A stretch of 12,121 nucleotides of DNA, taken from NCBI GenBank assembly GCA_900552925.1, contig USBH01000021.1, forward strand, positions 1-12,121, read 5' to 3'. The notes beneath the pieces are model-generated. The model was not told where the DNA came from, made no database searches, and saw only the letters and a list, made by a program, of their open reading frames with translations. Below, piece after piece: positions 6,188-12,121 of the stretch. A program made the translations under genes and the position numbers. Origin of the DNA: an uncultured Oscillospiraceae bacterium. Lineage in GTDB: Bacteria > Bacillota > Clostridia > Oscillospirales > Acutalibacteraceae. How positions within the stretch are numbered: position 1 is the stretch's first letter; each line of letters opens with the position of its first letter.

Positions 6188-7477
6188 TCAGAACGACAGG
6201 TCCTCCTGCGCGGTTGTTTCCGCGAGATAGGCGTCGATGAAGTCCTCGCCGATCGAGATCTTCTTCTTCTCGCCGGTCTTCATGTTCTTGAGCTCGGCCC
6301 TGCCGCTCTCCAGCTCGTTGTCGCCGAGCACGATCGTGTACGGCGCGCGGATCTTGTCGGCGTACTTCATCTGGGCCTTGAGGCCGCGGGCGCACAGGTC
6401 GCAGTCCGCCGCAACGCCGCAGCGGTGCAGCGCGTTCACGAGCTGGAAGGCCTTCACCTGCGCCGTCTCGCCCATCGCGGCGATGTACAGCTCGCACTTG
6501 CCGTCGTCCGGGAACTCGGCGCCGAATTCCTCGAGCGCGAGCATGATGCGGTCGAAGCCGAGGCCGAAGCCGAGCGCCGGGGTCGGCTTGCCGCCGATCT
6601 CCTCGACAAGGCCGTCGTAGCGGCCGCCGCCGCCGAGCGCGTAGCCGAAGCGCGTGGAGATGAACTCGAACACCGTGCGGGTGTAGTAGTCGAGGCCGCG
6701 GACGATGCCGGGGTCGACCGTGAATTCCACGCCGACCGCGGTAAGCAGGCTCTGCACCTTCTCAAAGTGCGCGCGGCAGTCGTCGCAGAGGTAGTCGAGG
6801 ATCTTCGGCGCGGCTTTCGCGATTTCGCCGCAGACCGGGCTCTTGCAGTCGAGGATGCGCATCGGGTTGCGCTCGAGGCGCGAATTGCACGTCTCGCACA
6901 GTTCTTCGCGGTGCGCGGTGAAGTACGTCTTGAGCGCCTTGTGGTACTCGGCGCGGCACGTCGGGCAGCCGATCGAGTTGATCGCGACCTGCACGTCGTC
7001 GCCGAGGCCGAGCCGCTCGAAGATCGACTTGCCGAGCAGGATGACCTGCGCGTCCGCGGCCGGCTCCGCCGCGCCGAACATCTCGACGCCGAACTGGTGC
7101 AGCTCGCGCATGCGGCCCGCCTGCGGCTTTTCATAGCGGTAGCAGGACGTCTTGTAGTACATCTTGATCGGGAAGCCGTTGTTGTACATGCCGTTTTCGA
7201 GCATCGCGCGCACCGCGCCGGCCGTGCCCTCGGGGCGCAGCGTGATCGAACGGCCGCCCTTGTCCGTAAACGTGTACATCTGCTTTTCGACGACGTCCGT
7301 CGTGTCGCCGACCGAGCGCTCGAACAGCTCCGTGTGCTCGAACACCGGCGTGCGGATCTCGGAGAAGCCGTTGAGCTCGGCCTCGCCGGCCATCACATCC
7401 TCGACGAGCGCCCATTTTTCCGATTCGCCCGGGATGATGTCTCTTGTGCCTTTCGGCGCTTTTGTGATCAGTTCCAT
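6188..7477 (-). CDS. hisS: Histidyl-tRNA synthetase
   Basis: This class II synthetase charges tRNA-His; 429 residues is the normal length. Motif 1 lies around 40-80, with RPEGTAGAVRAM at 81-92. Motif 2 spans 112-132 (CYRYEKPQAGRMRELHQFG). The histidine-specific segment IVRGLDYYT is at 258-266, motif 3 is around 282-312 (GGGGRYDGL then GFGLGFDRIML), and the anticodon domain runs from about 325. An insertion at 171-234 carries four cysteine pairs (CPTC, CETC, CKSPVC, CDDC), which suggests a metal site. I recall similar cysteine-rich insertions in other Firmicutes HisRS. The start at 7477 is chosen because the protein opens with the standard ITKAPKGTRDIIPGE and a GGAAGG-rich ribosome site lies just upstream; in-frame codons further upstream fall inside the leader and GNAT remnant. 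Confidence 0.97.
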   Translation of the reverse strand: MELITKAPKGTRDIIPGESEKWALVEDVMAGEAELNGFSEIRTPVFEHTELFERSVGDTTDVVEKQMYTFTDKGGRSITLRPEGTAGAVRAMLENGMYNNGFPIKMYYKTSCYRYEKPQAGRMRELHQFGVEMFGAAEPAADAQVILLGKSIFERLGLGDDVQVAINSIGCPTCRAEYHKALKTYFTAHREELCETCNSRLERNPMRILDCKSPVCGEIAKAAPKILDYLCDDCRAHFEKVQSLLTAVGVEFTVDPGIVRGLDYYTRTVFEFISTRFGYALGGGGRYDGLVEEIGGKPTPALGFGLGFDRIMLALEEFGAEFPDDGKCELYIAAMGETAQVKAFQLVNALHRCGVAADCDLCARGLKAQMKYADKIRAPYTIVLGDNELESGRAELKNMKTGEKKKISIGEDFIDAYLAETTAQEDLSF

Positions 7478-7562
7478 ATGCCTTCCCTTCCCCGCACCGC
7501 AGCGCGGCACGGCTTTTATTGTATCTTGATCGGATCTGCTTTTGATATGTTCCGTCCGGGCG

Positions 7563-7682
7563 TTAAATGCCGAACGCCGCGGGATAAACCAGGCCGTCCG
7601 CATGCGCCGCCGAGGCGAACGCCTCCCGGACAAGCCGATATACGGCCTCGCGGTCCTTCGGCTCTTCTTTTCGAATCCGCAT
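7563..7682 (-). pseudogene. GNAT acetyltransferase remnant with internal deletion (39 codons)
   Basis: Codons 1-30 (MRIRKEEPKDREAVYRLVRE, then AFASAAHADG) look like the N-terminal strand and helix of a GNAT N-acetyltransferase. The last residues, LVYPAAFGI, resemble the C-terminal ending (V.YP.AFG) of the same family. The roughly 100-plus residues between them, including the acetyl-CoA loop, are missing, so the open frame looks like an in-frame internal deletion. A GGGAGG ribosome site 9-10 bases before the ATG is still intact. It lies directly behind the T-box terminator and 85 bases before hisS, so translation of this remnant may still occur in the hisS leader. It could instead be a short leader peptide, but the double GNAT resemblance argues for decay. 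Confidence 0.6.
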
Positions 7683-7776
7683 CGTGTCTTTCCTCCCATC
7701 CGGTTTTCTGTTCCGCCGCCCCGGCACAATGCCCGAGCGCCGCCCTGCGGGGGCGTGTTTCGGCGCGCCCGCAAAC

Positions 7777-7809
7777 AAAAAATCCCTTATCTGCCCGGCA
7801 GATAAGGGA
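7777..7809 (-). terminator. T-box regulated terminator
   Basis: TCCCTTATCTGCC and GGCAGATAAGGGA form a perfect inverted repeat (7783-7795 and 7797-7809), followed on the minus strand by six T (7777-7782). Its CCCTT segment (7804-7808) is shared with the antiterminator, so the two structures exclude each other. Confidence 0.95.
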
Positions 7810-8014
7810 CGAATCGCATTCGTGGTGCCACCCTTTTTCAGGAAACGGGCAGAGTTCGCCCCTTTCCCCTTCAATCTCCTTAACGCGGAAAACGCACTTT
7901 CGTGCGGCTCGCGGGTGTCTTTCCCTGCGCGGTGCACGCGCGGCTTTCAGCCCGGACCGCGCTCTCTGTCCGTGCCGCATACGCAGGTACTCTTCCCGGT
8001 CATCGCCGGATATC
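7777..8014 (-). promoter_or_regulatory. T-box riboswitch, tRNA-Asp type, controlling hisS-aspS
   Basis: All parts of a T-box leader are visible on the minus strand. There is a GATGA kink-turn motif (8000-8004). Stem I has a helix CCTGCG/CGCAGG (7982-7987 with 7924-7929), enclosing the distal AGAGAG and GGCTGAAAGCC elements (7942-7971). The specifier loop has AGTA on one side (7988-7991) and GAA-A-GAC-A on the other (7916-7923). The antiterminator spans 7804-7835, with AAGGG/CCCTT and ACGAAT/ATTCGT around the bulge UGGC (7827-7830). A competing terminator has 13-base perfect arms (7783-7809) and six T. The specifier GAC is the Asp codon, and UGGC pairs with an acceptor end GCCA, as in tRNA-Asp (G73). 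The overlapping CAC (7915-7917) is a His codon. Uncharged tRNA should allow read-through into hisS and aspS. Confidence 0.95.
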
Positions 8015-8020
8015 TCCTAT

Positions 8021-8049
8021 ACTGTACTGCATTTTCCTGCAGTTGTCAA
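8021..8049 (-). promoter_or_regulatory. Promoter of the T-box/hisS/aspS operon
   Basis: -35 TTGACA (8044-8049) and -10 TACAGT (8021-8026) are 17 bases apart. The -35 starts only 4 bases beyond the mgsA stop, with no terminator between, so mgsA transcripts may read into the T-box. The spacer holds a small inverted repeat (CTGCA...TGCAG) of unknown meaning. Confidence 0.8.
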
Positions 8050-8053
8050 CCGT

Positions 8054-8455
8054 TTACAGCTTGACGATCTCGCGCCAGTCGAGGTCGCCGCGCTCGAGGC
8101 CGTGGATCAGCACCTCGGCCGTCGCGATATTCGTCGCGACCGGGATATTGTGCACGTCGCAAAGGCGCAGAAGGTTCTTGTCGTACGGCGGTTCCGGCTG
8201 CTGCGCCTGCATGGAATCGCGGAAAAACAGCAGGAGGTCGATCTCACTGCAGGCGATGCGCGCCGCAATCTGCTGGTCGCCGCCCTGTTCGCCGCTCAGA
8301 AAGCGGTGGATGTTGAGGCCCGTCGCGTCCGCAACGAGCTTGCCTGTCGTGCCGGTTGCGCAAAGCGTATGACGGCTCAGAATGCCACAATAAGCGATGC
8401 AGAACTGAACCATCAGCTCTTTTTTCGCATCGTGGGCGGTCAATGCAATGTTCAT
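8054..8455 (-). CDS. mgsA: Methylglyoxal synthase
   Basis: This enzyme converts dihydroxyacetone phosphate to methylglyoxal and phosphate, a bypass that relieves sugar-phosphate build-up in glycolysis. At 133 residues it is close to the B. subtilis enzyme. LTAHDAKK is at 5-12 (H8), the phosphate-binding TGTTGKL at 34-40, [14 protein letters not shown] at 54-67 with the catalytic-base candidate D60 (D71 in E. coli), FFRD with D80 (D91), and [15 protein letters not shown] at 95-109. At the positions of E. coli H98 and D101 this protein has P87 and P90 (AQQPEPPYD), an unusual loop. The chosen start at 8455 has GGGAGG 8 bases upstream and opens directly with the family sequence; the longer in-frame extension to 8494 adds only non-family residues. 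It probably shares a transcript with minD. Confidence 0.93.
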   Translation of the reverse strand: MNIALTAHDAKKELMVQFCIAYCGILSRHTLCATGTTGKLVADATGLNIHRFLSGEQGGDQQIAARIACSEIDLLLFFRDSMQAQQPEPPYDKNLLRLCDVHNIPVATNIATAEVLIHGLERGDLDWREIVKL

Positions 8456-8534
8456 AAGATTTTCCTCCCTTTGATTTTTCGAACTTCCAAGCACTCGATT
8501 TCCTCTTGATCTCTCTATGGTTCAGGCCGCCCGC

Positions 8535-9302
8535 TTACAGGGCGAGCGGTACGGGAACGCCGTTGAGCCGCGACGCAATGCGCGACAACGCCATAAAGCC
8601 GGGCGTATCCGCCGCAGGCAGACGCCCGCGCGCGAAGGCCGCGGCCAGCTTCCGGTCCTCCGGCACAATGCCGATCAAACGAACGCCGCTCTGGTCGATC
8701 ACGTCGTCCAGGTCGCGGCATGCGCCGGACACGGCGCCCTCCTCGGGCACGTCCGCCGCAAGGCTCCGGAAATATTCCTCCTGAAAGCGGTTGATGACGA
8801 GGCGCTGCCCGGCGACGCCGAGCTCTGTGAGCAGGCGGCGCACGATGGCCGCGTCGCGGATGCAGACGGGGTCGGGGCTGCACACGATCAGCGCGCTGTC
8901 CGCACCGGCGGCAGCCGCGCGGAAGCCGCGCCCCACGCCGGCCGGCGAATCCAGAATCACACGGTCAAAATACCGCTTCAGCATCGGCACCAGGCGGCGC
9001 ATCACGTGCTCCGGAACGAGGTCCTCCCCGTTCTGGGGCGCCGGAAGCAGCGAGACGCCAGGCATCGACGCGCAGGGGTAAATCGCTTCCGCCGGCGCGC
9101 AGCGGCCTGCGACGACGTCGGAGCTGTCGAATACGAGGGCTTCTTCGGTACCGGTCATGCGGTCCAGACTGCGCAGGCCCGCGTCGCAATCGATCAGCAG
9201 CACGCGCGCGCCTTCTGCGGCGAAATGCGCGGCGAGACCGAGCGAAACCGTGGATTTGCCGGCCCCGCCCTTTCCGGATGTGACAACGATTGCTGTACCC
9301 AT
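8535..9302 (-). CDS. minD: MinD-like septum-site ATPase
   Basis: This ParA/MinD-family ATPase normally binds the membrane when loaded with ATP and directs the division inhibitor MinC, so that the septum forms at midcell. The deviant Walker A GKGGAGKST is at 10-18. LLIDCDAGLRSLD (35-47) matches MinD IDTDIGLRNLD, SSDVVAGRCAPAEAI matches the DVVEGRC segment, and Walker B VILDSPAG is at 115-122. GVRLIGIVPED near residue 220 is another MinD signature. The C-terminus (FMALSRIASRLNG) could form a short amphipathic membrane helix, though it is not the typical KGFF-type tail. The start at 9302 has GAGGT 7 bases upstream; the extension to 9350 would run into the promoter. minC and minE are not adjacent. 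A diverged MinD or another MinD-like ATPase remains possible. Confidence 0.85.
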   Translation of the reverse strand: MGTAIVVTSGKGGAGKSTVSLGLAAHFAAEGARVLLIDCDAGLRSLDRMTGTEEALVFDSSDVVAGRCAPAEAIYPCASMPGVSLLPAPQNGEDLVPEHVMRRLVPMLKRYFDRVILDSPAGVGRGFRAAAAGADSALIVCSPDPVCIRDAAIVRRLLTELGVAGQRLVINRFQEEYFRSLAADVPEEGAVSGACRDLDDVIDQSGVRLIGIVPEDRKLAAAFARGRLPAADTPGFMALSRIASRLNGVPVPLAL

Positions 9303-9321
9303 AGATATTACCTCATCAAAT

Positions 9322-9350
9322 ATAATAACATATAAAAACACAATAGTCAA
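9322..9350 (-). promoter_or_regulatory. Promoter of minD-mgsA
   Basis: -35 TTGACT (9345-9350) and -10 TATTAT (9322-9327) are 17 bases apart, in an AT-rich gap between mrdA and minD. The predicted start near 9315 leaves only about 13 untranslated bases, so the ribosome site GAGGT (9310-9314) would lie at the very 5' end of the mRNA. Confidence 0.8.
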
Positions 9351-9427
9351 AAATAAAAATGGAACTTCTCAAATTTTAGCATACCATTCCAAAAACATGC
9401 GTCATTTTTTGTCGAAGCATACAAGCT

Positions 9428-11524
9428 TTACGCTTCCGCAGCCGGCTCTGCGCCGGATTCGGCCGCACTGCTGCTTCCGTCTTCCGCGCCGCCGCTTTCG
9501 GTCTGCGCTTCGTCCTCACCGAAGAAGTACGCCTCGAAAATCGCGCGCGCAACCTCCTCGGCCGCGTCGCCCGAGCCGCCGTATTCGATGACGACCGAGA
9601 CGGCGATCTCCGGGTCGTCGTAGGGCGCAAAGCCAATGAACGTCATGTTGTCCGAATGGTCGGCGTTTTCCGCGGTTCCGGTCTTGCCCGCGACCGCAAC
9701 GCCGAAATCGGCGAAGGTCGTGGCCGCCGTGCCCTCCGTGCAGACCTGCCGCATGCCCTCGCGGACGATCTCAAAGTTCTCCTGCGCGATCTCGGCCTGC
9801 AGGACCACCTCCGGCTCCGCCGTCTCGCGCGTGATCACGCGGTCGTAATCCGTCACCTTCTCGAGGAAATGCGTCTTGTAGCGCGTGCCGCCGTTCGCGA
9901 TCATCGAGCAGTACGTCGCAAGCTCGATCGGCGTGAACATATTGTCGCACTGGCCGATCGCCGCCTGAATCGTCAGGCCGTCGTACCAGGCGGCGCCGTT
10001 GTGGCGCTCCGTGTACTCGACCGGGTCGGACATGATGCCGACGCTCTCCGGCAGCTCGCAGCCGGTCGCCTCGCCCAGCGCGAAGAGCTCCGCGTAGGTG
10101 CTCATCTTCCGGATCGTGAGCATGCGGCCCACGTCGAAGAAATAGCTGTTGCAGGAATGGCTGATCGCGCCGTACATGTCGACCTCGCCGTGCACGCCGA
10201 GGCACCGCGGCTCATAGTCCGGCGCGTAGTAGTGGTAGGCGCCGTCGCAGTCGACCGGCGTGTCGTTGTCGGTGATCACGCCCTCCTCGAGCGCCGCAAG
10301 CGCCACGAGCGGCTTGAAGCACGAGCCCGGCGTGAAAATGCCGTTGAGCCCGCGGTTGAACAGCGGCTGCGTCTCGTCCGCGTAGAGCGCCGTCAGGTAT
10401 TCGTCGTCGGAAACGTAGCGGTTGAGGTCGAACGTCGGGTAGGACGCGCAGGCCAGCACCGCGCCGGAGTTCACGTCGAGCGCGACCGCCGCGCCCGCCA
10501 CGCAGTCCTCCCGCAGCCCGGACGAGATCTTCTCGGCGAGCGTCTCGTTGGCGGCGCGCTGCAGGTCGCTGTCGATCGTGAGCCAGACGGAATCGCCGGC
10601 CTGCGGCGGGTCCGTCACAGTCGTGGAGACGACCGCGCCGGTCGAATCGGTCTCGATGGTCTCCTTGCCGTTCTGCCCGCGCAGCGTCGATTCGAAAACC
10701 GACTCGATGCCGCTCTGCCCGACCGTATCCGTATAGGAATAGCCGGAAACGTTCGAGGCGGAATACGTGTTGCCCGCCGCCTCCGCCTCGGCGTACTGCT
10801 CCTCGGAAATCGCGCCGAGCGTGCCGACGACGTGCGGCGCGAGCGCGCCGTCGTCGCCGTAGTAGCGCGTCTGGCCCACCTGCGTCTCGACGCCGGGCAT
10901 ATCGGACGCGCGCTCGCTGACGATCTCCACCGTCTCGATCGCGACGTCCTCCGCGATCACGTACGGGTTTGTCCGGCTGAACGCGCTGCGCTCCATGTTG
11001 TAGCGGACGGAGGCGATGCGCCGCACGTCGGCCTTGTCCGTCGTGTTGTCGATCTCGTACCGCTCGACGAGCGCCGCCATGCACGCGGCCGCGTCCGCAT
11101 CCGCCGGCAGGTCGAGCATATCCGCCGACTTCATCGTCTCGATCTCGCTCTGGCGCGCCGAATCAAACGCGTATTCCCCGCCCGCGCCGATCACGATCGG
11201 CAGGCGGTCGATCCACGCGACGCCGACCGACTCGAGCAGCTTGACAACCGCGAGGATCGTCTCGTTGCGCGCCTGCGCGTCCTCCGACAGCCGGCTGTAC
11301 ACGATGTTGTAGACCGGTCGGTTCCCGGCCAGCACCTCGCCGTTGCGGTCGAGGATCTCGCCGCGCGCGCCGGTCAGCTTGATGAAGCTGCTCGACACCA
11401 CGGCCTCCTCGGCGTACGTCGCGCCTTCCAGAAGCTGCCACTGGCCGAGGCGGCCGATGTAAACGAGAAAGATCACAGCCACCAGCGCGCCGCACACGAT
11501 GTAGCGCCCCCTTTTTTTGAGCAT
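9428..11524 (-). CDS. mrdA: Penicillin-binding protein 2, elongation transpeptidase
   Basis: This class B penicillin-binding protein crosslinks peptidoglycan in the lateral wall together with the MreBCD elongation machinery. A single N-terminal membrane anchor spans about residues 8-26. The dimerisation/pedestal domain includes GARGEILDRNGEVLAGNRP (52-70). The transpeptidase domain has the catalytic S401 in SCFK (most relatives have STFK), SCN at 457-459, and KTG at 614-616 (VAGKTGTAEN). The last 25 or so residues are Ser/Glu/Ala-rich and look disordered. The start at 11524 has AAGGAGG 7 bases upstream. The gene follows mreD by 61 bases, the usual order in Clostridia. I see no strong terminator behind it, only weak inverted repeats in the 125-base gap before minD. 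Confidence 0.95.
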   Translation of the reverse strand: MLKKRGRYIVCGALVAVIFLVYIGRLGQWQLLEGATYAEEAVVSSSFIKLTGARGEILDRNGEVLAGNRPVYNIVYSRLSEDAQARNETILAVVKLLESVGVAWIDRLPIVIGAGGEYAFDSARQSEIETMKSADMLDLPADADAAACMAALVERYEIDNTTDKADVRRIASVRYNMERSAFSRTNPYVIAEDVAIETVEIVSERASDMPGVETQVGQTRYYGDDGALAPHVVGTLGAISEEQYAEAEAAGNTYSASNVSGYSYTDTVGQSGIESVFESTLRGQNGKETIETDSTGAVVSTTVTDPPQAGDSVWLTIDSDLQRAANETLAEKISSGLREDCVAGAAVALDVNSGAVLACASYPTFDLNRYVSDDEYLTALYADETQPLFNRGLNGIFTPGSCFKPLVALAALEEGVITDNDTPVDCDGAYHYYAPDYEPRCLGVHGEVDMYGAISHSCNSYFFDVGRMLTIRKMSTYAELFALGEATGCELPESVGIMSDPVEYTERHNGAAWYDGLTIQAAIGQCDNMFTPIELATYCSMIANGGTRYKTHFLEKVTDYDRVITRETAEPEVVLQAEIAQENFEIVREGMRQVCTEGTAATTFADFGVAVAGKTGTAENADHSDNMTFIGFAPYDDPEIAVSVVIEYGGSGDAAEEVARAIFEAYFFGEDEAQTESGGAEDGSSSAAESGAEPAAEA

Positions 11525-11585
11525 TCCGCCGCCTCCTTATCCTGCGCAGTTACATGCAGTGTTCCCGTTTTTTTCCGATTTTCCC

Positions 11586-12089
11586 TCAGCGCCGGCCGAA
11601 AAAGCGCCGGTTCAGATACTGCAGGCCGTAGCAGACCGGGATCATCAGAAGCGTGTAAAAGTAAATCGGCAGGTACGCGTTGACAAGCGCGTACGCCGCA
11701 AGGCTGTAGCCGCGCGCCACGTACAGTACGAGCCAGTCGAGCACGACGGCCGCGGCGCAGCTCCACAGCCCCATCAGGATCGCCGTGAACACGTGGATCT
11801 GGATTCGCGTGCCGCACAGGCCGCTCAGCAGAAAACAGAGCACGCCGAAAACGAGCGCGTGGTAGCCCATCGCGCTGCCGCCGCCGAAATCGGCGAGCAG
11901 GCCCGCAAAAATGCCGAACGCCATCGCGGGCACGCAGTCCTCGACCATCGCGATCGTCAGCGCCGCGGCCAGAATCAGCATCGGCTTCGCGCCCATGACG
12001 GGCGGCAGAAGCCCCGGCGTTTCCTGCAAAACAAAAAGCAGAAGGAGCTGCACCGCGTACAGCGCCCACCGCATCCATCTTTTCCGGTC
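11586..12089 (-). CDS. mreD: Rod shape-determining protein MreD (5' end cut)
   Basis: MreD is an integral membrane protein of the elongation complex with MreC, MreB, RodA and PBP2. The visible 167 codons are strongly hydrophobic, with about five membrane segments. The first is ALYAVQLLLLFVLQETPGLLP, written with one residue trimmed as LYAVQLLLLFVLQETPGLLP, followed by the family-typical pattern G...GLLADFGGGSAMGYHALVFG and a basic end (LNRRFFGRR). The adapter begins at 12090, and the reading frame is open up to it (DRKRWMRWAL), so the true start is probably just lost. An internal ATG at 12074 is possible but has only a weak ribosome site. Apparent N-terminal residues MYKRQ come from the adapter. 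Confidence 0.9.
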   Translation of the reverse strand, partial: DRKRWMRWALYAVQLLLLFVLQETPGLLPPVMGAKPMLILAAALTIAMVEDCVPAMAFGIFAGLLADFGGGSAMGYHALVFGVLCFLLSGLCGTRIQIHVFTAILMGLWSCAAAVVLDWLVLYVARGYSLAAYALVNAYLPIYFYTLLMIPVCYGLQYLNRRFFGRR

Positions 12090-12121
12090 CTGTCTCTTAT
12101 ACACATCTGACGCTGCCGACG
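12090..12121. other. Nextera read-1-side adapter (artefact)
   Basis: Bases 12090-12108 are the reverse complement of the 19-base mosaic end, and 12109-12121 continue into the read-1 adapter. The contig therefore spans a complete tagmented insert from one adapter to the other, or was assembled from untrimmed reads. Confidence 0.98.

Noticed and set aside
7477..7774. Extended N-terminus for hisS
   Set aside because: The added residues have no family likeness and run through the GNAT remnant; the start at 7477 gives the standard HisRS opening.
5921..8509. Plus-strand open frame of 862 codons across hisS, the T-box and mgsA
   Set aside because: It runs through a T-box leader and several clear minus-strand genes; composition is that of an antisense shadow.
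9656..11683. Plus-strand open frame of 675 codons opposite mrdA
   Set aside because: Antisense shadow of a well-supported penicillin-binding protein gene.
12075..12104. MreD start at 12104 (MYKRQ...)
   Set aside because: The first five codons are adapter sequence.

Overview
The window reads as chromosomal DNA from a GC-rich anaerobic member of the Firmicutes (class Clostridia, probably a gut Oscillospiraceae/Ruminococcaceae-type organism). The basis is a T-box riboswitch ahead of a hisS/aspS operon, an oxygen-sensitive class III ribonucleotide reductase, and the order mreD-mrdA-minD-mgsA, which is a reduced form of a cluster known from Clostridia. Both ends are library adapter, not genome: bases 1-48 and 12090-12121 are Nextera sequence, so the biological insert is 49-12089. 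Every gene I can support lies on the minus strand, so the region is read from right to left.

Right part (12089 to 8054): cell shape and division. A 5'-truncated mreD is followed by mrdA (PBP2, elongation transpeptidase), then a minD-like ATPase with its own strong promoter, then mgsA (methylglyoxal synthase). minC, minE and rodA, which often sit beside minD in related Clostridia, are absent here.

Middle part (8049 to 3057): a promoter directly behind mgsA drives a complete T-box leader. The specifier loop (GAC) and the acceptor-pairing bulge (UGGC) both point to tRNA-Asp. Behind it lie a 39-codon remnant of a GNAT acetyltransferase that looks like an internal deletion, hisS, a 187-residue unrecognised protein of lower GC, aspS, and a pentapeptide-repeat gene overlapping aspS by 4 bases. 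The unit ends in a strong intrinsic terminator.

Left part (2966 to 49): a consensus promoter with a probable NrdR-box match drives anaerobic ribonucleotide reductase. The large NrdD polypeptide ends after its zinc-type cysteines and lacks the glycyl-radical segment. That segment is encoded by a separate 56-codon gene downstream with its own Shine-Dalgarno sequence. A terminator-like hairpin follows, and then the start of nrdG (radical-SAM activase), which is cut by the adapter. This two-part NrdD is the most interesting feature of the window.
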